A stretch of 36,007 bases of DNA from Rhodospirillaceae bacterium (GTDB taxonomy: Bacteria > Pseudomonadota > Alphaproteobacteria > MPNO01 > UBA2964), in the NCBI GenBank assembly GCA_018660305.1, contig JABJKO010000050.1:1-36007 (forward strand). The letters are read 5' to 3'. Positions 23,516 to 31,848 of the stretch are shown piece by piece. Every line of letters starts with the position of its first letter. Position 1 is the first letter of the stretch. The notes beneath the pieces are model-generated. The model worked only from the letters and a program-made list of their open reading frames with translations, ran no database searches and was not told the origin of the DNA. A program made the position numbers and the translations under genes.

Positions 23516-25864
23516 ATGACCACGGTTGCCACGATTTCCCAGCAGATCTGGGATATGAAATACCGGTTCAAGAAACCCGGTGGCGAGGTCCTGGACAAGA
23601 CCATCGAGGACACGTGGCGCCGGGTCGCCCGCGCGCTGGCCGAGCCAGAATCCGATCCGGCCGCCTGGGAAAATCGTTTCTACGAAGCGCTGGAGGATTT
23701 CAAATTCCTGCCGGCGGGCCGTATCGTCGCCGGTGCCGGCACTGCCCGCAATGTCACCCTGTTCAACTGTTTTGTCATGGGCACCGTGCCCGACGACATG
23801 ACCGGCATCTTCGAACATCTCAAGGAAGCTGCCCTCACCCTGCAGCAGGGTGGCGGCATCGGCTATGATTTTTCAACCCTCAGACCGAAGGGTGCGCTGG
23901 TGCGCGGTGTCGGCGCCGATGCGTCGGGGCCACTTTCGTTCATGGATGTGTGGGATGCCATGTGCCGCACCATCATGAGTGCGGGCTCGCGGCGCGGCGC
24001 CATGATGGCGACCCTGCGCTGCGATCATCCCGACATCGAGGCCTTTATCGACGCCAAGCAGGAGCCCGGGCGGCTACGCATGTTCAATCTGTCGGTGCTG
24101 ATTACCGACACCTTCATGAGCGCCGTACAGGAAAACCGCCCCTGGGAACTGATCTTCGATGGCCAGACCTTCCGCACGGTTCAGGCCCGCGATCTGTGGG
24201 ACAAGATCATGCGGGCGACCTACGCCTATGCCGAACCGGGCGTTATTTTTATCGACCGCATCAATCAGCAGAACAATCTCGCCTATTGCGAGAAAATCGC
24301 CGCGACCAACCCGTGCGGTGAACAGCCCCTGCCGCCCTATGGCGCCTGTCTGCTGGGCTCGATCAATCTGGCTGCCCTGGTACGCGAACCCTTCACCGAG
24401 GCCGCGCATCTGGATCTCGAGGCGCTGGCCGATCTTGTGCCGGTCGCGGTGCGCATGATGGACAATGTGGTCGATGTCTCGCGTTTCCCTCTGGAGGCAC
24501 AGAGCGCGGAAGCCATTGCAAAGCGCCGCATCGGTCTCGGCGTCACAGGGTTTGCCGATGCGCTGATCATGTGCCGGGCCCGCTATGGCTCCGATCGGGC
24601 TGTCGCACTGGCCGGGGAATGGACCGCCGCCATCGAGCGTCACGCCTATCTGGCATCGACCGCCCTCGCCGCGGAAAAAGGTGCGTTTCCACTTTACGAT
24701 GCGGACAAATTTTTAACCGGCGCCCATGTGGAGACACTGGACGAAGATGTCAGAGACGCCATCCGAACCAACGGCATTCGCAACGCTCTCCTGACGTCCA
24801 TCGCGCCCACCGGGACGATCTCGCTGTTCGCCGACAATGTAACGTCCGGGATAGAGCCGGTCTTCGCCTATAGCTATACGCGCAACGTACTGATGCCGGA
24901 CGGCAGCCGCGCGGCGGAAGAGATTTCCGACTATGCCTGGCGGCTGTTCCGCCGGACCTATGGCGAAAACACGCCGCTGCCGGATTATTTTGTGGATGCC
25001 CAGTCGCTGACGCCACGCGACCATCTGGTGATGCAGGCCGCCGTGCAGAAGCACATCGACAGCTCCATCTCCAAGACCATCAACTGCCCCGAGGCCCTGT
25101 CATTCGAGGCCTTCAAGGACGTCTACGTTCAGGCCTACGCGCTGGGCTGCAAGGGCTGCACCACCTATCGTCCCAACGATGTGACGGGCGCGGTGCTGGA
25201 GACCAAGAACGACGCCGCCACCAGTATGGATAGTCAGGCAGAACTGCCGCTGGAAGCACCGCAGCCGCGACCGGCGGACGGGTACGATTCCGGCGGCGTG
25301 GTCTATATGACGCAGCCGCTCAACCGGCCAGAGGAACTGCCGGGCAACACGTATAAAATCACCTGGCCGGATTCCGATCACGCCATCTACATCACCCTCA
25401 ATGACATCATCCAGGATGGACGGCGGCGCCCGTTCGAGGTGTTTATCAACTCCAAGAACATGGAGCATTACGCCTGGACCGTGGCGCTGACCCGGATGAT
25501 CAGCGCCGTATTCCGGCGCGGCGGCGATGTCTCCTTCGTTGTGGAAGAACTCAAGGCCGTGTTCGATCCACGGGGCGGTCAATGGGTCGAAGGCAAGTAT
25601 GTGCCGTCCTTACTGGCGGCCATCGGCGGCGTCATCGAGCGCCATATGATCGATATCGGTTTCCTGCCCCACCGGGGCCAGGAGAGCGGCAAGGAAATCG
25701 CCCAGATGGCGATCGCGGCGGCCGCCGGCGCGTCGTCCGACGGCGATACCGGACACGCCCACCAGATGATCCCGGCGCAATGTCCCAAATGCGGCGAGGC
25801 CGCCATCATCCGCCAGGAAGGCTGCGATCTCTGCACCGCCTGCGGGCATTCAAAATGCGGGTAG
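23516..25864 (+). CDS. nrdJ: Adenosylcobalamin-dependent (class II) ribonucleotide reductase
   Basis: A 782-residue class II RNR that makes deoxyribonucleotides using vitamin B12 coenzyme, with or without oxygen. Near the N terminus PAGRIVAGAGTARNVTLFNC supplies a redox cysteine. NPCGEQPLPPYGACLLGSIN carries the finger-loop radical cysteine (C267) and glutamate. LTSIAPTGTISLFADNVTSG is the phosphate-binding loop, and GCKGCTTYRPND ends the barrel. A TSCPD-type domain follows (ITLNDIIQDGRRRPFEVFIN), and the C terminus is a zinc-ribbon-like tail (CPKCGE; CDLCTACGHSKCG) that could relay reducing equivalents. Length fits the TSCPD-containing subgroup. No B12 riboswitch is visible upstream; promoter and DnaA boxes are listed separately. 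Confidence 0.95.
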   Translation: MTTVATISQQIWDMKYRFKKPGGEVLDKTIEDTWRRVARALAEPESDPAAWENRFYEALEDFKFLPAGRIVAGAGTARNVTLFNCFVMGTVPDDMTGIFEHLKEAALTLQQGGGIGYDFSTLRPKGALVRGVGADASGPLSFMDVWDAMCRTIMSAGSRRGAMMATLRCDHPDIEAFIDAKQEPGRLRMFNLSVLITDTFMSAVQENRPWELIFDGQTFRTVQARDLWDKIMRATYAYAEPGVIFIDRINQQNNLAYCEKIAATNPCGEQPLPPYGACLLGSINLAALVREPFTEAAHLDLEALADLVPVAVRMMDNVVDVSRFPLEAQSAEAIAKRRIGLGVTGFADALIMCRARYGSDRAVALAGEWTAAIERHAYLASTALAAEKGAFPLYDADKFLTGAHVETLDEDVRDAIRTNGIRNALLTSIAPTGTISLFADNVTSGIEPVFAYSYTRNVLMPDGSRAAEEISDYAWRLFRRTYGENTPLPDYFVDAQSLTPRDHLVMQAAVQKHIDSSISKTINCPEALSFEAFKDVYVQAYALGCKGCTTYRPNDVTGAVLETKNDAATSMDSQAELPLEAPQPRPADGYDSGGVVYMTQPLNRPEELPGNTYKITWPDSDHAIYITLNDIIQDGRRRPFEVFINSKNMEHYAWTVALTRMISAVFRRGGDVSFVVEELKAVFDPRGGQWVEGKYVPSLLAAIGGVIERHMIDIGFLPHRGQESGKEIAQMAIAAAAGASSDGDTGHAHQMIPAQCPKCGEAAIIRQEGCDLCTACGHSKCG

Positions 25865-25893
25865 AATAGCCACCCCGCCCGACAAGGAAAATC

Positions 25894-26637
25894 ATGGGCC
25901 GACTGGACGGAAAGGTCGCGATTGTCACCGGCGGCAGCCGGGGGATCGGGCGGGCAGTAGCCCTGGCCTTTGCCGCGGAAGGCGCCGATGTCGCCATTAC
26001 CGGCGCGCAGGATCAGGAAGCTCTGGACAATGTGAAGGCCGAGATTGAGGCGTTGGAGCGGCGAGCCATCGCATCCATCGCCGACGTGTCTCACAGAGCG
26101 GAAATCGACAATTTTATCGCCGCCGTCGCTGACCGCTGGGGACGCACGGATATTCTGGTCAATAATGCCGGTGTGATCCGCATGACACCCCTGGAGGACA
26201 TCAGCGAGGAACAATGGGACCGGACCATCGCGGTGCACCTCAAAGGGACGTTCAACTGCACCCAGGCCGTCATTCCAATAATGAAGCGCGGTAGCGGCGG
26301 CAAGATCATCAATGTGGCGGCTCCGTCGGCACTGCGGGGCTCCTCCGGAGTGTCGGATTATGCGGCGGCCAAGGGCGGGATCATCGCCTTTACACTCAAT
26401 GCCGCCAATGAGCTCGCACCGTACAATATACAGGTCAATTGTATCTCACCGGTGGCAAGGACTCGCATGACCGATGAGCTGATCGCCTATCGCCAACGGC
26501 ACGCCAACGAGCCGTCCGGATCCCTGACCCGCGGCGGGACAATCGAACCGGAAGCGACGACCCCGCCTTTTGTGTTTTTCGCGAGTTCGGAGTCCGACCT
26601 GATTACCGGCCAGACACTGGCCCTGCATCGCCGATAG
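25894..26637 (+). CDS. SDR family oxidoreductase (FabG-like)
   Basis: A 247-residue classical short-chain dehydrogenase. The cofactor loop VTGGSRGIG is at 11-19, the structural motif NNAG appears in ILVNNAGVIRM, a serine lies in NVAAPSALRGSSG, and the catalytic pair is Y156 and K160 in SDYAAAKGG. The C terminus LITGQTLALHRR is close to the usual 'ITGQTLxVDGG' but ends early. Oxidised substrate unknown; 3-oxoacyl-type or sugar/alcohol substrates are common. AAGGA precedes the ATG, 29 bases after the nrdJ stop, so it may be read through from nrdJ. Confidence 0.88.
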   Translation: MGRLDGKVAIVTGGSRGIGRAVALAFAAEGADVAITGAQDQEALDNVKAEIEALERRAIASIADVSHRAEIDNFIAAVADRWGRTDILVNNAGVIRMTPLEDISEEQWDRTIAVHLKGTFNCTQAVIPIMKRGSGGKIINVAAPSALRGSSGVSDYAAAKGGIIAFTLNAANELAPYNIQVNCISPVARTRMTDELIAYRQRHANEPSGSLTRGGTIEPEATTPPFVFFASSESDLITGQTLALHRR

Positions 26638-26782
26638 TGCGCGACTTCATCGGCATGACCGGCATGATCGGCAGAATTACAGATCACCCAGGTGACCGCA
26701 TCGTCAAAATGCCATAAATTTAACCGGGAGTATTTCTGACCGGCGTACAACCTGAAAAATTACGACGTTGGGAACAAAGCCT

Positions 26783-27160
26783 ATGGGTACTATCGAGATC
26801 AGCGTGGATTCAGATGCAGGCGCCTCGATTTTCGATGTACGCGGCGAGGTGACGGCCGATGAAATCATCGCGGCAATGGACCAGCAATATGTCGCGGGCG
26901 CACCACCCCATGCCATATGGGATTATAGCCGGGCCGGCTTTTTTCAACTCATAACCAATGACTATAAGCGTGTTGCCTTGGCCGCGAAGGAACGGTCCCA
27001 GCATCGCCCCGGCGGCAAAACCGCTTTTGTCGCGCCAGGGGAAACGGAAGCCATCGCCCTCAGGTTCCTCCAGGCCACCTCACAGGTCATCGATCTACCC
27101 ATCCCGCTCGAAATCCATCAAACACGGGTGGAGGCCCTGGCCTGGCTCAAGGGCACCTAG
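26783..27160 (+). CDS. Conserved-looking hypothetical protein (possible SpoIIAA/STAS-like)
   Basis: A 125-residue protein I do not recognise with certainty. It starts MGTIEISVDSDAGASIFDVR and continues GEVTADEIIAAMDQQY, APPHAIWDYSRAGF and EIHQTRVEALAWLKGT. The alternating strands and helices, with 'VRGEVTADEIIAAMDQ' followed by 'xxIWDYSRA', resemble the small SpoIIAA-like/STAS fold proteins, which would suggest a regulatory or ligand-binding role. No membrane segment or signal. ATG at 26783 has GGGAAC about nine bases upstream. The gene stands alone, convergent with the FAH gene. Confidence 0.6.
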   Translation: MGTIEISVDSDAGASIFDVRGEVTADEIIAAMDQQYVAGAPPHAIWDYSRAGFFQLITNDYKRVALAAKERSQHRPGGKTAFVAPGETEAIALRFLQATSQVIDLPIPLEIHQTRVEALAWLKGT

Positions 27161-27228
27161 TCTTCTTCACTTTGCCGTTGGCCGGGTACGTCCACGACCA
27201 ACTGTTGATCGAACCGTGAGCGGCCGCC

Positions 27229-28092
27229 TTATTCCGCCTCGATGGGGTTTTGCAAAGTGCCCACACCCTCGATTTCCACCTCCAGGAGATCGCCGGGCTT
27301 GAGATATCGGGGCGGATCGAATTCGATGGCCGATCCGCCGGGGCTACCCGTACAGATAAGATCGCCAGGCTCGAGCTGGGTAAAGCGGGAGATAAAGGAA
27401 ATCACGAACGGAATGTCGAAAATCATCATATCGGTCCCCCCGTCCTGGCGGGTTTCGCCATTCACCCTTGTCTTGATGGACAGCTTCATGGGATCGGCGA
27501 TCTCGTCGGCGGTGGCGATGACGGGTCCCATGGAGCCCGACCGCCACTGATTCTTGACCGGACAGTTCTGGGTGCCGCGACCGATCCAGTTGCGGACGCT
27601 GCCTTCATTGGCGATGGTGTAGCCACCCACATGGGACATGGCATCGGCCTCCGAGACGTGTCGGCCCTGCTTGCCGATGACCACAACCAGCTCCCCTTCG
27701 TAATCCAGCTGGTCACCATCGTCCTTGCCCCGGATGATGGCTTGATCATGGGCCGAAAAGGAATCGCGGAAACGGGGAAAGATGCTGGGCCATTCGGGGC
27801 GCCCGTCTTCCTTGACCTCGTGATAGGCATAGTAATTCCGCCCGACACAGAAAATCTTGCTGGGATTGTAGATGGGCATGCGCACGGTCACATCGCTCAT
27901 GCCCAGGGTCGGTGACCCGCCATCGACGAAGCGTTGCAATTCGGTCAATGCGGCGGGGCCGGCCGCAAAAACATCGCGCAGACCGGAAAAATGCGTTTCC
28001 TGATAAAGCGCGCCACTGAGGTCCAGAATCCCGCCATCGATGACCGCGCCAAAGCCGTTCTTGCCGTCATGATTGAAGCTGATGAGTTTCAT
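27229..28092 (-). CDS. Fumarylacetoacetate hydrolase (FAH) family protein
   Basis: A 287-residue hydrolase/decarboxylase fold protein acting on a 2-oxo or beta-diketo acid. The small N-terminal domain precedes the start of the FAH core at IFCVGRNYYAYHEVKED. Metal ligands are expected at E132 and E134 in DYEGELVVVIGK. The third ligand, normally Asp in 'NDxSxRD', appears as E163 in GYTIANEGSVRNW, and the following Asp is Asn, so it belongs to a variant subgroup. The C terminus has LICTGSPGGSAIEF and KPGDLLEVEIEGVGTLQNPI, which are typical. GGGGA directly precedes the ATG. Aromatic-compound or oxaloacetate-like substrates are possible. Confidence 0.88.
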   Translation of the reverse strand: MKLISFNHDGKNGFGAVIDGGILDLSGALYQETHFSGLRDVFAAGPAALTELQRFVDGGSPTLGMSDVTVRMPIYNPSKIFCVGRNYYAYHEVKEDGRPEWPSIFPRFRDSFSAHDQAIIRGKDDGDQLDYEGELVVVIGKQGRHVSEADAMSHVGGYTIANEGSVRNWIGRGTQNCPVKNQWRSGSMGPVIATADEIADPMKLSIKTRVNGETRQDGGTDMMIFDIPFVISFISRFTQLEPGDLICTGSPGGSAIEFDPPRYLKPGDLLEVEIEGVGTLQNPIEAE

Positions 28093-28119
28093 TCCCCGCT
28101 CCCTTTTCTGTTGTGTTTC

Positions 28120-28686
28120 CTAGGCCTGACGTGACGCGAGAATCGTTACCCTGTCAAGCAGCCGGTGCAATAACCCGTCTGAAATTCCAAGATCATCCAG
28201 ATGACGAACGGTCTGTTCAAGATAGTCCCGGTTGGGACCGCGCTGTCCCGCGCAACGGGCAATGCGGGCCGCCATGGCCTCATGATCCAGCGCCCCGACA
28301 TAGAGGTCATGATCGCGATTGACCACCAACGTGTAGGCCGTGGCCGGACCAATGTTCATTTCCAGTCGGATCTTGCGGCAGCTATAGATTTCTTCCGGCA
28401 TTTCGCGCTCCGCCAGATAAGCGAAAACCGCCTCGCGATCCGCCGCGGCAATTCTCAGGGCCCGCCCGCGGCAGGATCCGCCACGATCCAGCCCCAATGA
28501 AAGACCCGGTTCCGCCGGCGTGCCGCGATAGATCACTGACGCAACGCAAAACCGTCGATGCCAACCGCGTAACAGGGCAGGCCGAATTTCGGCGGGCACG
28601 AAACCGGGATCCCACATCAGCGACCCATAGGCAAAGAACCAGACATCGCCTGGTTCTTCGACGATTATCTCCGTTCGTTGGTTCAT
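28120..28686 (-). CDS. Gamma-glutamylcyclotransferase, ChaC family
   Basis: A 188-residue ChaC-type glutathione-specific gamma-glutamylcyclotransferase, cleaving glutathione to 5-oxoproline and Cys-Gly. The substrate loop WFFAYGSLMWDPGF is at about 16-29. Further conserved parts are LRGWHRRFCVASVIYRGT, GLSLGLDRGGSCRG, a glutamate in YLAEREMPEEIY as the likely catalytic acid, and the C-terminal GPNRDYLEQTVRHLDDLGI. Length is close to the family norm. It lies 112 bases after the EamA stop on the same strand, with a perfect inverted repeat in between. Confidence 0.9.
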   Translation of the reverse strand: MNQRTEIIVEEPGDVWFFAYGSLMWDPGFVPAEIRPALLRGWHRRFCVASVIYRGTPAEPGLSLGLDRGGSCRGRALRIAAADREAVFAYLAEREMPEEIYSCRKIRLEMNIGPATAYTLVVNRDHDLYVGALDHEAMAARIARCAGQRGPNRDYLEQTVRHLDDLGISDGLLHRLLDRVTILASRQA

Positions 28687-28700
28687 TCACTCGGTTCCTG

Positions 28701-28774
28701 CCCGCTCCCCCTCCCGGCCACCCTGAGGATACTATCGCCGAATTGCTTGGGGGGTGGCCGGGAGGGGGAGCGGG
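28701..28774. repeat. Perfect 23-bp inverted repeat (REP-like palindrome)
   Basis: The left arm, 28701-28723 (starting CCCGCTCCCCCTCCCGGCCA), is the exact reverse complement of the right arm, 28752-28774 (starting GGGTGGCCGGGAGGGGGAGC). A 28-base loop separates them. There is no T-run, so it is more like a dispersed palindromic repeat than a terminator. It is C-rich/G-rich like the element at 12127-12244 but of clearly different sequence. Confidence 0.75.
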
Positions 28775-28798
28775 CTGGCCTGGCAATTCTATAAAAAG

Positions 28799-29683
28799 TC
28801 ATCGATTTGCCAAGGCCACACCCGCCACCGCAATTGCCATACCGGCAAGCGCCAGAGCCGCGAAAGTCTCATCGAACATCAACCAACCCATCAGGGCGGT
28901 GGTCGGCGGGCTGAGATAGATCAGGCTGCTTACCTCGGCCGCCGCGCCCCGTCTCACCAAAAAGTAATAAAGCGCGATCGCGATGACCGAAAGGCCGATC
29001 GCGGACCACAGCAGCGCAAAATAGAACTCGCCGGTCCACTGGACCTCCATGGTCTCGAAGGTGAAAGCGAGGGGGGCGATAACCACAAGAGAGACGGCGT
29101 TTTGTATGGTGACGGATGCCCTGATGTCGACCCCGCTGCAGAATTTTTTCTGATAGAGCGTCCCCAGAGTAATGCCGATCAGCGCCAGCAAACCCAACGC
29201 CGCCCCCCATGCCTCGCCGGAGGCAAAATTCACCTTCTCGGCCACCACGAGGCCGAGACCGATAAACCCGAGGGCCAACCCGACCCACTGTTTGGTCGAT
29301 ACGTGCTCACCCAGAACCGGAGCGGCAAGCGATCCTGTGATAAGGGGCTGCAAACCGACAATTAAGGCGATGACACCGGTCGAGATTCCCAAATAGACAG
29401 CATAAAAGACGCCGATCAGATAGGCCGTCCCCACCATCAGGCCCGCGACCACCACGTGGCCGAAAGTGCGTGGCGGTCTTGGCCATGTGGCCCGCCAAAT
29501 CATCGAAAGCGGGATGAGAATGAGAAGGGCGACAAGGAAACGAAGGGTGAGAAAGGTGAACGGCTCCGCATAGGGCAGGCCGAACTTCGCCGCGATAAAC
29601 CCGCTCGCCCAGAAAAAGATGAACAGCGCGGAGGCTATTGCTTTCCAGCCGGGGGAAAGCCCATCGGATTCGATATCTGTCAT
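28799..29683 (-). CDS. EamA/DMT-family transporter
   Basis: A 294-residue integral membrane protein of the drug/metabolite transporter superfamily with about ten transmembrane helices in two EamA repeats. The first helix ALFIFFWASGFIAAKFGLPY, with its W-x-S/G-x-F pattern, is typical, and the second repeat begins near residue 155 (WGAALGLLALIGITLGTLYQ), with LIYLSPPTTALMGWLMFDE towards the end. Such proteins export small metabolites or amino acids; the substrate cannot be predicted. The start at 29683 gives the family length. It is divergent from the DUF2125 gene. Confidence 0.9.
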   Translation of the reverse strand: MTDIESDGLSPGWKAIASALFIFFWASGFIAAKFGLPYAEPFTFLTLRFLVALLILIPLSMIWRATWPRPPRTFGHVVVAGLMVGTAYLIGVFYAVYLGISTGVIALIVGLQPLITGSLAAPVLGEHVSTKQWVGLALGFIGLGLVVAEKVNFASGEAWGAALGLLALIGITLGTLYQKKFCSGVDIRASVTIQNAVSLVVIAPLAFTFETMEVQWTGEFYFALLWSAIGLSVIAIALYYFLVRRGAAAEVSSLIYLSPPTTALMGWLMFDETFAALALAGMAIAVAGVALANR

Positions 29684-29789
29684 GAAAGCTCAGCTCGTGT
29701 CCCGCGAGTGTACCGGTCGGGCGGGCCTGTGCAACCCCGTCCCCGGTGTAATTCTCGACCGGCCAAAGGGACCCGCCTATAAAGACAGC

Positions 29790-30872
29790 ATGAGGTCACC
29801 CGCCATCAAATCCCAGTTAAAGATCCGCCGTTCCTTCCGCCTGACGATCTATATCCTGTGTGGCCTGGCGGCTTTTCACGCCGCCGCCTGGTATATCCTC
29901 GCGGACCAGCTGGAGCGCGGTATCGCGCGCTGGGCGGATGAACGCCGGGCAGACGGCTGGATGGTCAAGCACGGCTCCGTGGAATTGGGCGGATACCCTC
30001 TTAGCTGGCGGGCCGCCATCGACTCCCCCGAACTGGCCCGGCAGACAGGGGATCCGGGATTTCAATGGTCCGGCCCCGCCATCGTCCTAACCTGGGAACC
30101 CTGGCGACCAGGTGATTTGGGTTTCGAGGTCACAGGATCCCATGACATCGCGCTGGGCACCCATCGGAAATTGACCAAAACAAATGTAACTTTGGCGAAG
30201 GGCCAGGGTCGGCTTCAGTTCGGCCCGAACGGCGCCCTGCAACGGCTTTCGCTGTTGCTGGATGGTGCGACGCTCGGAACCAGGCCGGAACAGGCCCTTC
30301 TGATTAATCGCGTGCGGGCTGTTATCGACACCACGCCCGCCACACAAAGCACCTCGCCCGCAAAACCTCATCTGATCCCATCGGTCCGGCTCAACGGGAA
30401 TATATTTGGTCTGACTCTTCCCAAGGGAACAGTCGCGCCCCTCGGCAGGACGATCGGAAAACTGGTTCTGCGCGGCACGATCATGGGCCGGATACCGCCG
30501 GGCAGACCCGCCGACGCCCTGTCCGTCTGGCAAAAAAGCGGCGGCACCATGGAAATCGGACATCTCGAACTGGGCTGGGCGTCGCTGATCGTGCAGGCCG
30601 GCGGGACCATGGCGCTTGATTCTTCCCTGCAGCCGGTCGGCGCCCTGACCGGGAAGATTTCGGGATATAATGAAACCGCCGACACGCTGGTAACCGCCAA
30701 TTTAATCAAGCCGGGGGCCGCCATGGTCGCCAAGTTTGCCCTGGGTGCGCTTTCCCGGACACCGCGAGGTGGCGGACGCCCGCAAATCGAAGTCCCCCTG
30801 TCCCTCCAGGAGGGCTGGCTGTACGTGGGGCCGGTCAAACTGCTGAGACTGCCGAAAATTCGCTGGCACTGA
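29790..30872 (+). CDS. DUF2125 family membrane-anchored protein
   Basis: A protein of about 360 residues with an N-terminal transmembrane helix (around residues 18-37, LTIYILCGLAAFHAAAWYIL) and a long exported domain. The segment following the helix (DGWMVKHGSVELGGYPLSWR) and FQWSGPAIVLTWEPWRPGDL are characteristic of the alphaproteobacterial DUF2125 family; the function is unknown. The frame stays open to 29619, but the ATG at 29790 begins the basic stretch preceding the helix; its ribosome site is weak. It is convergent with the prephenate dehydrogenase gene, its usual neighbour. Confidence 0.85.
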   Translation: MRSPAIKSQLKIRRSFRLTIYILCGLAAFHAAAWYILADQLERGIARWADERRADGWMVKHGSVELGGYPLSWRAAIDSPELARQTGDPGFQWSGPAIVLTWEPWRPGDLGFEVTGSHDIALGTHRKLTKTNVTLAKGQGRLQFGPNGALQRLSLLLDGATLGTRPEQALLINRVRAVIDTTPATQSTSPAKPHLIPSVRLNGNIFGLTLPKGTVAPLGRTIGKLVLRGTIMGRIPPGRPADALSVWQKSGGTMEIGHLELGWASLIVQAGGTMALDSSLQPVGALTGKISGYNETADTLVTANLIKPGAAMVAKFALGALSRTPRGGGRPQIEVPLSLQEGWLYVGPVKLLRLPKIRWH

Positions 30873-30898
30873 TCGCCGCCGCGCGGGCGGGTCTCAGT
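30868..30898. terminator. Symmetric hairpin over two convergent stop codons
   Basis: ACTGA (30868-30872) pairs with TCAGT (30894-30898) and, inside, CCGCC (30876-30880) with GGCGG (30886-30890), loop GCGCG. Both convergent genes end in the outer stem. There is no T-run, so it is a tentative bidirectional terminator. Confidence 0.35.
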
Positions 30899-31829
30899 CG
30901 TCGACGGAATCCGATTCTGGCCAGCCCGGCGGGCGCGGCGGGATATGCTGACCGGCATCGACCACGCCGCGCCGGATTTCCCGGGTCCGGGTGAAGATAT
31001 CCTGCAGTTTGTCGCCATCGCCATCCCGGATGGCGCGCTGCAAACCGGTGAGGTCTTCCGTCAACCGCCCCAGCATTTCCAGGACCGCATCCCGGTTATT
31101 GAGAAAAATATCGCGCCACATGACCGGATCGGACGCGGCAATGCGCGTGAAATCCCGAAAGCCGCTGGCGGCGAATTTCATGACTTCGGATTTAAGAACG
31201 TCTTCCAGATCCGTTGCCGTGCCGACGATGGTATAGGCGATCAAATGCGGGACATGGGATGTGATCGCCAGCACCTGGTCATGATGATCGGCATCCATGA
31301 TTTCAATATTGCTGCCGGTCTGGCGCCACAGAGCCGCCACCCGGTCGATGGCACCCTGATCCGTGCCTTCCGGTGGCGTCAGGATGACCCAGCGGTTCTC
31401 GAACAAAGTGTCGAAGCCCGCATCGGGTCCGGAATTTTCGGTCCCGGCGATAGGATGACCGGGGACGAGGTGGACGCCGTCGGGAAGATGCGGCGCGATG
31501 GCATCGATCACCGTACGCTTGACCGAGCCTACATCCGAAACGATGGCGCCGGGCGCCAGCACGGGGCCAATTCGTTCTGCGATCGCGCCATAGGCGCCGA
31601 CCGGCGTACAGATGATCACCAGATCGGCACCACTGGCGGCCTTGGCGGGATCATCGGTGACGGAATCCGCCAGTTTCAGGTCCAGCACGGTCTGGCGGGT
31701 CGCCTCCGAGCGCGCGCAGCCAACGACATGGGCCGCAAGCCCGTCGCGTCTGATGACACGCGCCAGGGACGAGCCGATCAGCCCGACACCGATCAGGGCA
31801 ATGCGATTAAAGAGAGGCTTTTCCGTCAT
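30894..31829 (-). CDS. Prephenate/arogenate dehydrogenase
   Basis: A 311-residue NAD(P)-dependent enzyme of tyrosine synthesis, oxidatively decarboxylating prephenate (or arogenate). The nucleotide loop IALIGVGLIGSSLARVI is at about 10-26, with the acidic/basic selectivity region HVVGCARS. The catalytic histidine and substrate region are in VHLVPGHPIAGTENSGPDAG, and the C-terminal helical dimerisation domain has HVPHLIAYTIVGTA and FRDFTRIAASDPVMWRDIFL. No regulatory ACT domain follows. I use ATG at 31829 although the frame is open into hisC. It is last in the chorismate mutase-hisC-dehydrogenase operon. Confidence 0.93.
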   Translation of the reverse strand: MTEKPLFNRIALIGVGLIGSSLARVIRRDGLAAHVVGCARSEATRQTVLDLKLADSVTDDPAKAASGADLVIICTPVGAYGAIAERIGPVLAPGAIVSDVGSVKRTVIDAIAPHLPDGVHLVPGHPIAGTENSGPDAGFDTLFENRWVILTPPEGTDQGAIDRVAALWRQTGSNIEIMDADHHDQVLAITSHVPHLIAYTIVGTATDLEDVLKSEVMKFAASGFRDFTRIAASDPVMWRDIFLNNRDAVLEMLGRLTEDLTGLQRAIRDGDGDKLQDIFTRTREIRRGVVDAGQHIPPRPPGWPESDSVDD

Positions 31830-31848
31830 GGTCTGATCGATAGCTCCG

